A DNA stretch of 11,613 nucleotides from Alphaproteobacteria bacterium (GCA_013003285.1 JABDJY010000105.1:1-11613); one strand, 5' to 3'. Positions 1 to 7,383 are shown, counted from the stretch's first letter. Notes: a model not told the origin generated them from the letters alone. Made by a program: numbers and translations.

Positions 1-1300
1 CGGGCAGGCGCACCTTGCGCGTCGCCGTCTTGCGGACCAAATCGCGGTCCTCTTTCCGGCGGCGGCGTTCGTCTGCCCGTTCAATGGCCCAGTCGAGCAG
101 GGCATCGGCGGTGCCAGGATCACCCGATAGATAGAGATCGAAATGATCTCTGACCTGGGCTTCCACAACACGGGCGGCCTCGGGCATGGACAGGCGTTCC
201 TTGGTCTGGCCTTGGAACTGTGGCTCGCCGATGAACAACGACAACATGATGGTGACGCCGTCGAATATATCGTCGGCGGTAACCCGGCTGGCGCGCTTAT
301 TGTTGGTGAGCTCGCCGTACCCTTTAAGCCCCTTGGTCAGCGCGGCGCGGATGCCGGCCACATGGCTGCCGCCTTCCGGCGTTGGCACCGTATTACAGTA
401 GGAATTGACGAAGCCGTCGCCGTCGATCGGCCAGCAAATGGCCCATTCAACCTGTCCCTTGGTGCCGTTGAGGTCGGTACGGCCACTGAATATGGCGGCG
501 CCCACCAAGGGCCGGTCGCCCATGGTCGTGCGCAAATAGTCGAGAATACCGCCGGGGAAGTGGAGGTTCTCCTGGGCGGGCACTTTGGCGGCTTCAGCCA
601 AATCTTGCGGGCAGGACCAGCGGATTTGCACGCCTCGAAACAGATAGGCCTTCGAACGCGCCATCTCGTAAAGCCGGCGCGGCTGAAATTTTGCGTTATC
701 GCCGAAAATTTCCGGGTCGGGGAGAAACGATATGGAGGTGCCTCGACGGTTCGCCGTCGCCTTTAGCTTCTTGAGCTTGCTGACCGGTTTGCCGCGTTCG
801 TAGTCCTGCGCCCAAACTTGGCGATCACGCGCCACTTCCACATGCAGCGTTTCCGACAAGGCGTTGACGACACTGACGCCGACACCGTGCAAGCCGCCAG
901 AGGTCTGGTAGACATTATCGCTGAACTTGCCGCCCGAATGCAGCGTGGTGAGGATGACTTCCAATGCCGATTTGGTCTTGTACTTCGGATGGGCATCGAC
1001 CGGGATGCCACGGCCATTATCAATGACCGTCAGCGATCCGTCGTCGGACAGCGCAACGTCAATACGATCAGCGTGGCCTGCCACCGCTTCGTCCATGGCA
1101 TTGTCGATCACCTCGGCGGCCAGATGATGTAGCGCGCGATCGTCGGTGCCGCCGATATACATGCCCGGCCGTTTACGGACCGGCTCGAGGCCTTCGAGGA
1201 CCTCGATATCCTTTGCCGTATAGCCGCGCGTCTTCTTCGGCGACGCATCGCCGGGTTCCGCGAATAAATCGGCGGTGTTTTGTTTGGCTGCCTTCGCCAC
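1..1300 (-). CDS. parE: DNA topoisomerase IV subunit B (ParE), 5' part, runs off left edge
   Basis: ParE is the ATPase subunit of topoisomerase IV, which decatenates daughter chromosomes together with ParC. 433 codons are visible. They begin at a GTG (complement of 1298-1300); AGGAA lies 9 bases upstream and no suitable ATG is nearby. The GHKL ATPase motifs are present: EVIDNAMDEA (residues 63-72, with the Mg-binding Asn), DNGRGIP (94-100) and GGLHGVG (135-141). The transducer domain follows, and the frame ends at KVRLPG, just before the TOPRIM domain would start, so roughly a third of a normal ParE is missing. I call ParE rather than GyrB from the MYIGGTDDRALHHL and HADRIDVAL stretches typical of alphaproteobacterial ParE; GyrB is the alternative. 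The gene diverges from the thioesterase operon across 109 bases. Confidence 0.93.
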   Translation of the reverse strand, partial: MAKAAKQNTADLFAEPGDASPKKTRGYTAKDIEVLEGLEPVRKRPGMYIGGTDDRALHHLAAEVIDNAMDEAVAGHADRIDVALSDDGSLTVIDNGRGIPVDAHPKYKTKSALEVILTTLHSGGKFSDNVYQTSGGLHGVGVSVVNALSETLHVEVARDRQVWAQDYERGKPVSKLKKLKATANRRGTSISFLPDPEIFGDNAKFQPRRLYEMARSKAYLFRGVQIRWSCPQDLAEAAKVPAQENLHFPGGILDYLRTTMGDRPLVGAAIFSGRTDLNGTKGQVEWAICWPIDGDGFVNSYCNTVPTPEGGSHVAGIRAALTKGLKGYGELTNNKRASRVTADDIFDGVTIMLSLFIGEPQFQGQTKERLSMPEAARVVEAQVRDHFDLYLSGDPGTADALLDWAIERADERRRRKEDRDLVRKTATRKVRLP

Positions 1301-1331
1301 TTTGATCTATTCCTGTTATGGCTTAACTGAT

Positions 1332-1358
1332 GCTGCGTACCCCGCAGCGCGCGGTACG
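1332..1358. promoter_or_regulatory. Two overlapping inverted repeats in the parE/yciA divergent spacer
   Basis: GCTGCG (1332-1337) and CGCAGC (1343-1348) form a perfect 6-bp inverted repeat around a 5-base spacer. CGTACC (1336-1341) and GGTACG (1353-1358) form a second 6-bp repeat that shares bases with the first, so only one can form as RNA. They lie between the two divergent starts. They could be an operator or a leader hairpin; no clear -35/-10 pair was found here. Confidence 0.35.
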
Positions 1359-1409
1359 GTATTCTATTTGCGCGCCGGCGAGAGATTCGCCAAGGGCAGG
1401 AGAGATGTA

Positions 1410-1832
1410 ATGGCAGAGTCGCCCGAACCAAGCCAGAATCAAGAGCCTAATGGCGAACTTTTTATTCAAACCGTGGCCATGCCGGCCGACACGAACGCCA
1501 ATGGCGATATTTTCGGTGGCTGGCTATTGTCGCAAATGGATATCGCCGGCGGCATCGCCGGACGTAATTACTCAGCCGGGCGGACGGTTACCATTGCGGT
1601 GGAGAGCATGACCTTCCGCAAGGCGGTCAAAGTAGGTGATGTGGTGTCGTGCTACGCCGAACTCATCAAGGTCGGCACCACATCGATGACATACCGCATC
1701 GAGGCCTGGGCCATTCGGGCGCAAAGTTTTGTGCGCGAAAAAGTGACCGAAGGCGTGTTCACTTATGTGGCAATAGGGACCAACGGACGTCCGCGTAAAG
1801 TCCACCCCGATCAGGATATGGAAGAAGTATGA
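1410..1832 (+). CDS. yciA: YciA-like acyl-CoA thioesterase (hotdog fold)
   Basis: A 140-residue protein that should hydrolyse acyl-CoA thioesters to free acid and CoA in the cytoplasm. The hotdog/ACOT signature AMPADTNANGDIFGGW (residues 23-38) followed by LLSQMD closely resembles YciA; Asp44 in SQMD lies at the position of the proposed catalytic Asp of that family. Later stretches TVTIAVESMTFRKAVKVGD and VFTYVAI also match. I chose ATG 1410 because AGGAG (1398-1402) sits 7 bases upstream and the YciA-like region starts soon after. An in-frame ATG at 1275 would add 45 residues without family character and would run into the parE coding region. The stop overlaps the next start as ATGA, so translation is probably coupled. 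Broad acyl-CoA specificity is known for YciA but cannot be read from this sequence. Confidence 0.88.
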   Translation: MAESPEPSQNQEPNGELFIQTVAMPADTNANGDIFGGWLLSQMDIAGGIAGRNYSAGRTVTIAVESMTFRKAVKVGDVVSCYAELIKVGTTSMTYRIEAWAIRAQSFVREKVTEGVFTYVAIGTNGRPRKVHPDQDMEEV

Positions 1833-2227
1833 AACACCTCATAACGACAGCTGTCCTAAGCAGCGTATTAATGATGTCAGGTGCTGCGGTTGCCGGCGAG
1901 GCCGATGTTGTCGGTGTGCGCATGGTCGAACGCGGCGGCACTTATAGTTTCAGCGTCACGGTGCGCCATGCCGATGCCGGTTGGGACCATTATGCCGATA
2001 AATGGGAGGTGGTGACGCCCGATGGCACGGTGATCGACACCAGGGTGCTGGCGCACCCCCATGATAATGAGCAGCCTTTCACGCGCAGCCTTGGTGGCGT
2101 GCGCATTCCCGCTGATCTCACCAAAGTGCGGGTACGCGCCCACGACAAGGTGCATGGTTATGGCGGTCGTGAAATGGAGATCGACATGAAAACCGGCGAG
2201 GCGAGCCCGGCAGGAGGGCAATCATGA
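1829..2227 (+). CDS. Small exported protein of unknown function
   Basis: A 132-residue protein with a clear Sec signal peptide: Lys2, a hydrophobic core ending near SGAAVAG, and likely cleavage after AVA at residue 22. The mature part of about 110 residues looks beta-rich, with alternating hydrophobic strands. It carries a His/Asp-rich middle (HADAGWDHYADKWE, VLAHPHDNEQ) and a later AHDKVHGYGG stretch, which would suit metal or ligand binding, but this is inference. No family is recognised with confidence. The start overlaps the thioesterase stop (ATGA) and the stop overlaps the next start (ATGA), so the three genes form one translationally coupled operon. There are no cysteines in the mature part. 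Confidence 0.82.
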   Translation: MKHLITTAVLSSVLMMSGAAVAGEADVVGVRMVERGGTYSFSVTVRHADAGWDHYADKWEVVTPDGTVIDTRVLAHPHDNEQPFTRSLGGVRIPADLTKVRVRAHDKVHGYGGREMEIDMKTGEASPAGGQS

Positions 2228-3021
2228 GCAGCGCCGCAACCGCGGGCCCGGGGCCCGGCTATCGGGACCATCCCGAGCATATCATCGAATTCGAACCCAG
2301 CCCGAAACGGGTGCGGGTGACCTTCGCCGGTGAGGACATCGTCGACACGACGAACGCGTTGATCCTTTATGAATCGCGCCACGTGCCGGTCTATTATTTC
2401 CCCCGCGCCGATGTCGCCATGGAGCGATTGGTGGCGACAGATAATTCGACCCATTGCCCGTTCAAGGGCGACGCCAATTATTTCTCCGTCGTGGTCGATG
2501 GCCAGACAGCAGAGAACGCCGTGTGGAGCTATGAACACCCATTCGACGAGGTCAGCGGGCTCAAGGACTATGTGGCGCTCTATTGGAACTGCGTCGACCA
2601 TTGGTACGAGGAGGACGAAGAGGTGTTCGTCCATGCCCGCAGCCCGCGGGTGCGCGTCGATATCCTCGATAGCTCGCGCCCGGTGCGCGTCGAGTTGGGC
2701 GGTGAGACGGTGGCGGAAACAAACCGCGCCCGTTTCCTGTTCGAGACAAACCTGCCGACCCGCTATTACATCCCGCGTGAGGATGTGAGCGCCGAGCTAT
2801 TGGCGTCGGAAACCAGTACTCAATGCCCCTATAAGGGCACCGCCAGTTATCATTCGGTCAAAGTGGGGGACGCGGTCCACGAGGATATCGTCTGGTACTA
2901 CACCGATCCGGTGCATGAGAGCGCCAAGATCAAAGATTATCTGTGTTTCTTCAACGAGAAGGTGGATGCGGTCTATATAGACGGTGTCGCCGAGGAGAAA
3001 CCGAAGACCAAATGGTCCTGA
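2224..3021 (+). CDS. Tandem DUF427 domain protein
   Basis: A 265-residue protein made of two copies of the DUF427 domain (Pfam once named it NTP_transf_9; biochemical function unsettled). Copy 1 spans about residues 30-131 and copy 2 about 154-255. Internal repetition is visible: YYFPRADV (57-64) against YYIPREDV (181-188), HCPFKG (77-82) against QCPYKG (200-205), VWSYEHP against VWYYTDP, and LKDYVALYWN against IKDYLCFFNE. The conserved Cys-Pro-x-Lys-Gly is kept in both copies. There is no signal peptide, so it is probably cytoplasmic, unlike its exported neighbour. The ATG is taken from the ATGA overlap with the upstream gene. It is the last gene of the operon; the terminator begins 28 bases after the stop. 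Confidence 0.88.
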   Translation: MSSAATAGPGPGYRDHPEHIIEFEPSPKRVRVTFAGEDIVDTTNALILYESRHVPVYYFPRADVAMERLVATDNSTHCPFKGDANYFSVVVDGQTAENAVWSYEHPFDEVSGLKDYVALYWNCVDHWYEEDEEVFVHARSPRVRVDILDSSRPVRVELGGETVAETNRARFLFETNLPTRYYIPREDVSAELLASETSTQCPYKGTASYHSVKVGDAVHEDIVWYYTDPVHESAKIKDYLCFFNEKVDAVYIDGVAEEKPKTKWS

Positions 3022-3048
3022 TGCCCAATTAACAATTTTGAATAAGTA

Positions 3049-3080
3049 AAAGGCCCCGCCAATTTCCCGGCGGGGCCTTT
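3049..3080. terminator. Bidirectional rho-independent terminator
   Basis: A perfect 12-bp inverted repeat, AAAGGCCCCGCC (3049-3060) and GGCGGGGCCTTT (3069-3080), with an 8-base loop. The A-run and T-run belong to the stem, so either transcript ends in a U-rich tract. It sits between the convergent DUF427 gene and glnA, 28 bases after one stop and 24 bases from the other, so it should stop transcription from both sides. Confidence 0.9.
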
Positions 3081-3104
3081 CGCTTTGATCCGTCGAATGT
3101 CGTC

Positions 3105-4514
3105 TTACGACGAATAGTACATCTGGAACTCGATCGGGTGGGGCGCCTGCTCGAACGCCAAGGTCTCTTCTTCCTTGAGCTCAATATAGCCGTCGATCTG
3201 CGTATCGGTGAAGACGTCGCCCTTCTTGAGGAAGTCGCGATCGGCATCCAGCGATTCGATCGCTTGGCGTAGCGAACCGCAAACCGTCGGCACGCCTGAG
3301 AGTTCTTCCGGCGGCAGATCGTAGAGATCCTTGTCCATGGGATCGCCGGGATGGATCTTGTTGTCGATCCCGTCGAGGCCGGCCATCAGCATGGCGGAGA
3401 ACGCCAGATAGGAGTTCGCCATGGCATCGGGGAAACGAACTTCGACGCGTTTGCCATTGGGGCTGGAGGCGAAGGGAATGCGGCACGACGCCGAGCGATT
3501 GCGCGCGGAATAGGCCAACAGGACCGGCGCCTCGAATCCCGGCACCAAGCGCTTGTAGCTGTTGGTGGTCGGGTTGGTGAAGGCGTTGATCGCGCGGGCG
3601 TGCTTGATGATACCGCCGATGTAATAAAGCGCAGTTTCCGACAAATCGGCGTAGCCCGAACCGGCGAACAGCGGCTTGCCGTCCTTCCAGATTGACTGAT
3701 GGACATGCATGCCCGAGCCGTTATCGTCGAGCACCGGCTTCGGCATGAAGGTTGCCGATTTGCCGTATTGGTGCGCCACCATCTGCACGCAATATTTATA
3801 GATCTGCGTTTGGTCGGCGGTGCGCAGCAGCGTGTTGAACTTCTGGCCCAACTCGTGCTGGCTCGGCGCCACTTCGTGATGGTGCTTTTCCATCTCCAGG
3901 CCCATGGCGATCATCTGAGTCACCATCTCGGCGCGCATGTCGGTCATGGAATCGACGGGCGGTACCGGGAAATAACCGCCTTTGATACCTGGCCGATGGC
4001 CGAAATTGCCCTCGGGAAACTCGGTGCCGGAATTGTAGGGACCTTCTTCGCTGTCGATTTGATAGAAGGTTTGGTTCATTGACACATCGAAACGCACATC
4101 GTCGAACACGAAGAACTCGGCTTCTGGGCCGAAATAGGCGGTATCGCCAGCGCCGGTTGAGCGCATATAGGCTTCGGCCTTTTTCGCCGTGCTGCGCGGG
4201 TCGCGCGCATAGGGCTCGCCGGTGGTCGGCTCGAGAATGTCGCAGAACAAGATCAGCTGCGGCTGGGCGGTGAACGGGTCCATCACCGCCGATGCCGGAT
4301 CGGGCATCAGCGTCATATCGGATTCATTAATCGCCTTCCAGCCGGCGATCGACGAGCCATCGAACATGATACCGTCGGTGAAGAAATCGTCGTTGACCGT
4401 CGAGACATGCTGGGCGGTGTGCTGCCATTTGCCGCGCGGGTCGGTGAAGCGAAGATCGACGAATTCAACGCCATTCTCCTTGATCATATCCATGACTGAT
4501 TGGACATCGGACAT
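3105..4514 (-). CDS. glnA: Glutamine synthetase type I
   Basis: Makes glutamine from glutamate, ammonia and ATP, the main route of ammonium assimilation; acts in the cytoplasm as a dodecamer. At 469 residues it has the normal type I-beta length. Visible motifs: FDGSSIAGW (51-59), FGPEAEFF with metal-binding Glu131 and Glu133, the NGSGMHVHQS loop (265-274), NRSASCRIP (339-347), and LYDLPPEE with Tyr398. This is the residue adenylylated by GlnE in E. coli (Tyr397 there), so activity should be covalently controlled. The ATG follows AGGGGG at about 10 bases. It lies 86 bases downstream of glnB on the same strand and is probably co-transcribed from the sigma-54 promoter upstream of glnB. No separate promoter was seen in the gap, only a short GTTCC/GGAAC hairpin. 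Confidence 0.98.
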   Translation of the reverse strand: MSDVQSVMDMIKENGVEFVDLRFTDPRGKWQHTAQHVSTVNDDFFTDGIMFDGSSIAGWKAINESDMTLMPDPASAVMDPFTAQPQLILFCDILEPTTGEPYARDPRSTAKKAEAYMRSTGAGDTAYFGPEAEFFVFDDVRFDVSMNQTFYQIDSEEGPYNSGTEFPEGNFGHRPGIKGGYFPVPPVDSMTDMRAEMVTQMIAMGLEMEKHHHEVAPSQHELGQKFNTLLRTADQTQIYKYCVQMVAHQYGKSATFMPKPVLDDNGSGMHVHQSIWKDGKPLFAGSGYADLSETALYYIGGIIKHARAINAFTNPTTNSYKRLVPGFEAPVLLAYSARNRSASCRIPFASSPNGKRVEVRFPDAMANSYLAFSAMLMAGLDGIDNKIHPGDPMDKDLYDLPPEELSGVPTVCGSLRQAIESLDADRDFLKKGDVFTDTQIDGYIELKEEETLAFEQAPHPIEFQMYYSS

Positions 4515-4600
4515 TGTGTGGGTACCCCCTGTCGGTTTTCGTTAATTGAATTCAGTTGATGGTTCGCGTTCCGGAAGGAACTCCCGAAACGAATGTTGCT

Positions 4601-4939
4601 CTAGACGGCATCTGCGCCGCGCTCGCCGGTGCGAATACGGATTGCTTCATCAATTGTCGAGACAAAAATTTTGCCGTCGCCAATCCGGCCCGTATGGGCG
4701 GCCTCTTGAATGGCCTCGATCGCCCGTTCGGCGAGATTGTCTTCGATGACCAGTTCGATTTTCACCTTGGGCAAAAAGTCGACCACATACTCCGCGCCGC
4801 GATACAATTCGGTGTGGCCTTTCTGGCGGCCGAAGCCCTTGGCTTCGAGGACTGTTAGTCCTTTTAGGCCGACCTCGTTCAGAGCCTCTTTGACCTCGTC
4901 GAGTTTGAACGGCTTGATAATCGCTTCAATTTTCTTCAT
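4601..4939 (-). CDS. glnB: Nitrogen regulatory protein PII
   Basis: A trimeric sensor of 2-oxoglutarate, ATP/ADP and, through uridylylation, glutamine. It controls NtrB/NtrC and the adenylylation of glutamine synthetase. The protein is 112 residues, normal for the family. The T-loop GFGRQKGHTELYRGAEYVVD carries Tyr51, the uridylylation site; the B-loop region GRIGDGKIFV and the C-terminal IRIRTGERGADAV are both typical. I prefer GlnB over GlnK because glnA follows immediately and there is no amtB nearby, which is the usual alphaproteobacterial glnBA layout. Start ATG is the complement of 4937-4939. Upstream lies a GG-N10-GC promoter, so expression should rise under nitrogen limitation. Confidence 0.97.
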   Translation of the reverse strand: MKKIEAIIKPFKLDEVKEALNEVGLKGLTVLEAKGFGRQKGHTELYRGAEYVVDFLPKVKIELVIEDNLAERAIEAIQEAAHTGRIGDGKIFVSTIDEAIRIRTGERGADAV

Positions 4940-5007
4940 CGCCTTTTTAGCCCTCTATTGTGCGACCGTAACCTTGCACGGGCACCTTGGTGGTCTCGGT
5001 CTTGAAT

Positions 5008-5025
5008 AAGCATGAAGTGTGCCAA
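5008..5025 (-). promoter_or_regulatory. Sigma-54 promoter of glnBA
   Basis: On the minus strand the bases read TTGGCACACTTCATGCTT. This keeps the TTGGCAC -24 element and an ATGCTT -12 element, with the essential GG and GC exactly 10 bases apart. Transcription would start near 4998, leaving a leader of about 60 bases before glnB. Sigma-54 promoters need an activator, here presumably NtrC. Confidence 0.78.
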
Positions 5026-5046
5026 TTCCCCATTGCCCCGAAAGTG

Positions 5047-5061
5047 GGCAACCATATTGCC
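5047..5061. promoter_or_regulatory. Short dyad upstream of the glnB promoter, possible activator site
   Basis: GGCAA-N5-TTGCC, a perfect 5-bp dyad (5047-5051 and 5057-5061), about 50-63 bases upstream of the inferred glnB start. Its centre CCATATTG resembles the centre of enteric NtrC sites, but the outer GCAC/GTGC boxes are not intact. Assignment as an NtrC site is weak. Confidence 0.3.
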
Positions 5062-5105
5062 TCTGCCCTCGCTTGTCCGGTGTTTTGTCTATTTTTTCGT
5101 GCGCG

Positions 5106-5148
5106 CGCTGCCTAATATTTTTGCACTATGATGAAATAGACGGCAGCG
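5106..5148. repeat. 7-bp inverted repeat enclosing a TGCACTAT box, possible NtrC enhancer
   Basis: CGCTGCC (5106-5112) and GGCAGCG (5142-5148) are a perfect inverted repeat with a 29-base interior. The interior holds TGCACTAT (5122-5129), which looks like half of an NtrC site, about 125-130 bases upstream of the inferred sigma-54 start, a usual enhancer distance. The second half-site is degenerate. The repeat lies immediately after the aminotransferase stop, so it could instead be a weak hairpin at that transcript's end; no U-run follows it. Confidence 0.3.
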
Positions 5149-6318
5149 TTAACGCGCGAGCGCCTCTTCGACCCGGCTCAAAGCGGTGCGAATATTATCG
5201 ACCGAGTTGGCGTAAGAGAACCGCACATAGCCTTCGCCAAGATGCCCGAAGCTGGTGCCGGCGACCGTGGCCACGCCGGCTTTCTCCAACAACATGTCTT
5301 GAATTTCGCGGGCATCGCGGCCCGTCCCGGTAATGTTGGGGAAGGCATAGAAGGCGCCGTTCGGCGTGCGGCAGCTGATTCCCGGAATAGCGTTCAGGCC
5401 GTCGACGATCACCCCACGCCGCTCATCGAAGGCCGCGACCATCTGATGCACAGAATCTTGCGGCCCCTCCAAGGCGGCGATACCGGCGAACTGGGTCGCC
5501 GCATTGACGCAAGAATGGCAGTTGATCGCCAGCCGTGTGGCGTGATCGACCAGGGCTTCCGGCCACAGGGCGTAACCCAGGCGCCAGCCGGTCATGGCAT
5601 AGGTCTTACTCCAGCCGTCCAACAGGATCAGCCTGTCGCGCAGGCTCTCAAATTCCAGCAGGCTGATATGCTCGTGCCCGTCATAGGTCATCTGGGAATA
5701 GATCTCGTCCGACAGGATGGCGACGTGAGGGTGCTTTTCGAGACCGGCGACCAGCTTTTCCATCTCCGATCGGGGCACGGCGCCGCCGGTCGGGTTGGTC
5801 GGGGTGTTGAGGATCATCAGTCTTGTGTTCGGCGTGATGAGCGACAGGACCTCGTCCGCATCGAAAGAAAAATCCTTTTCTTCGATCAGCGGAATAGGCA
5901 CCGCGGTGGCGCCGGAATAGTTGATCACCGATTCATAGATCGGGAAGCCCGGGTTGGGATACATGATCTCGGCGCCCGGCTCGCCGAACATCAGGATGGC
6001 GAAGAACATGGTCACCTTGCCGCCAGGCACACAGACGATGTGATTGGGGTCGACGGCGACACCGCGGGTACGGTCGATGTCGGCGGCAACCGCCTCGCGC
6101 AGCGCCAGCACGCCCGGCGCCGGCGTGTAACCGTGATGGCCATCGTGCAGCGCCTTCACGGCAGCTTCGACGATATGCTCGGGCGTGCGGAAATCGGGCT
6201 GGCCGATACCCAAATTGATGATGTCATGACCCTGTTGGCGCAGCGCCTCGGCGCGGGCCAAAACCTCAAACGCGGACTCGGTTCCCAGACGGGAAATATT
6301 CTCTGCGAGTTGCAGCAT
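5149..6318 (-). CDS. PLP-dependent aminotransferase, class I/II (aspartate aminotransferase-like)
   Basis: A 389-residue fold-type-I aminotransferase, which moves an amino group between an amino acid and a 2-oxo acid using pyridoxal phosphate. Key features: NLGIGQPDF (35-43), NTPTNPTGG (171-179, Asn175 contacts PLP), SDEIY with Asp204 and Tyr207, SKTYAMTGWRLGY with the Schiff-base Lys238 and phosphate-binding Arg246, and Arg366 in YVRFSYA for the substrate carboxylate. The substrate cannot be read from sequence; aspartate/2-oxoglutarate-type activity is the usual label. I chose ATG at the complement of 6316-6318, with GAAGAG 9 bases upstream and the family N-terminus LAENISRLGTESAF. The frame stays open to 6606, but that extension has no family character and crosses the neighbouring gene. 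It is on the glnBA strand but probably a separate transcript. Confidence 0.92.
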   Translation of the reverse strand: MLQLAENISRLGTESAFEVLARAEALRQQGHDIINLGIGQPDFRTPEHIVEAAVKALHDGHHGYTPAPGVLALREAVAADIDRTRGVAVDPNHIVCVPGGKVTMFFAILMFGEPGAEIMYPNPGFPIYESVINYSGATAVPIPLIEEKDFSFDADEVLSLITPNTRLMILNTPTNPTGGAVPRSEMEKLVAGLEKHPHVAILSDEIYSQMTYDGHEHISLLEFESLRDRLILLDGWSKTYAMTGWRLGYALWPEALVDHATRLAINCHSCVNAATQFAGIAALEGPQDSVHQMVAAFDERRGVIVDGLNAIPGISCRTPNGAFYAFPNITGTGRDAREIQDMLLEKAGVATVAGTSFGHLGEGYVRFSYANSVDNIRTALSRVEEALAR

Positions 6319-6442
6319 GATGGTTTGCTCTTCGATGGTTGATAGGCGGCGCTGCCGGGCAGGGCGCAATATGGCGCAGCGGCCCCGCCTGAGCAAAAAT
6401 TTTATGCGCTTATCTCGGGAAGTCAGCCGGCCATCTGGAATG

Positions 6443-6462
6443 ATTTCACCGAATAGTGAAAT
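6443..6462. promoter_or_regulatory. Inverted repeat operator candidate ATTTCAC-N6-GTGAAAT
   Basis: A perfect 7-bp dyad with a 6-base spacer, sized for a dimeric helix-turn-helix regulator. Its right end touches the -35 box (6461-6466) of the candidate promoter for the exported protein, so a repressor bound here would block it. The regulator is unknown. Confidence 0.55.
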
Positions 6463-6488
6463 GACAGTACGCGGCGCATCTATATATT
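6461..6488 (+). promoter_or_regulatory. Candidate sigma-70 promoter for the exported discoidin-like protein
   Basis: ATGACA (6461-6466) and TATATT (6483-6488) each match the consensus at five of six positions, with a 16-base spacer. Transcription would begin near 6495, about 50 bases before the ATG at 6547. Both boxes overlap inverted repeats. Confidence 0.5.
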
Positions 6489-6507
6489 GTTTCTCTAATA
6501 TATAGAT
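6478..6507. repeat. Perfect 11-bp AT-rich inverted repeat
   Basis: ATCTATATATT (6478-6488) and AATATATAGAT (6497-6507) with an 8-base spacer, striking in GC-rich surroundings. It covers the -10 box and inferred start of the rightward promoter. It could be an operator, a cruciform-prone element, or a hairpin at the 5' end of the transcript. It is too AT-rich for an intrinsic terminator. Confidence 0.6.
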
Positions 6508-6546
6508 TCCGCAAAGACGCCCATCAGGGCTATCGAAGGAGCCACC

Positions 6547-7383
6547 ATGTTCAGACTTATTCCCGCAGCTATCGTCTTTGCGTCGCTTGCCGTCTTCGCG
6601 GTCCAACCGGCCACAGCACAGTCGGTGAAAGTTCCCGACCTCAATATCCGGCCGATCGAGGATGTGTTTGCCGACGGCCCGCCGCGTATCGCCGATCTAA
6701 GCGACCAAGACGGCACCTTGCTGTTTGTTTCCAGCATCCCGCTGGCCTGCTCCGTGGTCTATGGCGAGACGACGGCTTTCGGTCAGATCGCTGTCGACCA
6801 GGACATGGATGGCGGCGCCCATACCGATCATCACCCGGCGTTGTCAGGCCTGAAGCCGGATACGCTCTACCATTACCGGGTGCAGGGCACGGCGATTGAC
6901 GGCACCTTATACGCCAGCTCGGTCATGACCTTCCGCACGCCCAAGGCCGCAGCCGCAGGCCCGCTCAATCTGGCCAGCCTGGAAGCCGGTGGGCGCATCT
7001 TGAATGTGAGCAGCAATTTCGGTGGCGGCTCCAATGATGCGTCCTGGGGCGCCGACAGCGCCATCGATGGACGGCGCACTACCGAATGGTCGTCTAACGG
7101 TGACGGCGATGGCGGCTTTGTCGAGATCGCCCTGGCCCGCGAAGCCCGGCTCGGCGCGGTCGAAGTCTGGACCCGCTCCATGAGCAACAACACCGCCCAA
7201 ATCTTCAAATTCACCCTTACCACGGACAAGGGCGAGGTGTTGGGACCTTACGAGTTACCCGACGCGTCCAAGCCCCATCGTTTCGACATCGTCGTCACGG
7301 CCAAATCCCTGCGTCTCGATGTGGTTTCCAGCAATGGCGGCAATGTCGGCCTGGTTGAGTTCGCCGCCTATGCGGCGCAATAG
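6547..7383 (+). CDS. Exported protein with FN3-like and discoidin (F5/8 type C)-like domains
   Basis: A 278-residue protein with a Sec signal peptide (residues 1-25; cleavage near PATAQS). Residues about 52-131 look like a fibronectin-III-type beta-sandwich, with the strand signature GLKPDTLYHYRVQG and ending VMTFRTP. A short Ala-rich linker follows (AAAAGP). Residues about 140-276 resemble a discoidin/F5-8C galactose-binding-like fold: WGADSAIDGRRTTEWSSNGDGDGGFVEIAL, then a strand with VEVWTRSM and a C-terminal RLDVVSSNGG. The acidic DGDGDGG loop could bind calcium. I infer a periplasmic or surface protein that binds glycan or another ligand; no catalytic motif is seen. AAGGAG (6536-6541) is 5 bases before the ATG. 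It stands alone, divergent from the aminotransferase and followed by tRNA-His. Confidence 0.85.
   Translation: MFRLIPAAIVFASLAVFAVQPATAQSVKVPDLNIRPIEDVFADGPPRIADLSDQDGTLLFVSSIPLACSVVYGETTAFGQIAVDQDMDGGAHTDHHPALSGLKPDTLYHYRVQGTAIDGTLYASSVMTFRTPKAAAAGPLNLASLEAGGRILNVSSNFGGGSNDASWGADSAIDGRRTTEWSSNGDGDGGFVEIALAREARLGAVEVWTRSMSNNTAQIFKFTLTTDKGEVLGPYELPDASKPHRFDIVVTAKSLRLDVVSSNGGNVGLVEFAAYAAQ

Noticed and set aside
143..1132. Rightward open frames (207, 104 and 66 codons) in the first kilobase
   Set aside because: They lie antisense to parE, whose GHKL motifs are unmistakable; they have low-complexity shadow character and no ribosome sites.
1275..1409. Upstream extension of the thioesterase to ATG 1275
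   Set aside because: It adds 45 residues without family likeness, overlaps the parE start region, and ATG 1410 has a good ribosome site.
5106..5148. Intrinsic terminator for the aminotransferase
   Set aside because: The 7-bp arms are separated by 29 bases and no U-run follows on the minus strand.
5242..6342. Rightward 366-codon open frame
   Set aside because: It is antisense to the aminotransferase, which has every PLP-binding motif; the frame is an artefact of GC-rich codon use.
6319..6606. N-terminal extension of the aminotransferase to 6606
   Set aside because: It would cross the divergent promoter region and the start of the exported protein; the family N-terminus begins at the ATG complement of 6316-6318.
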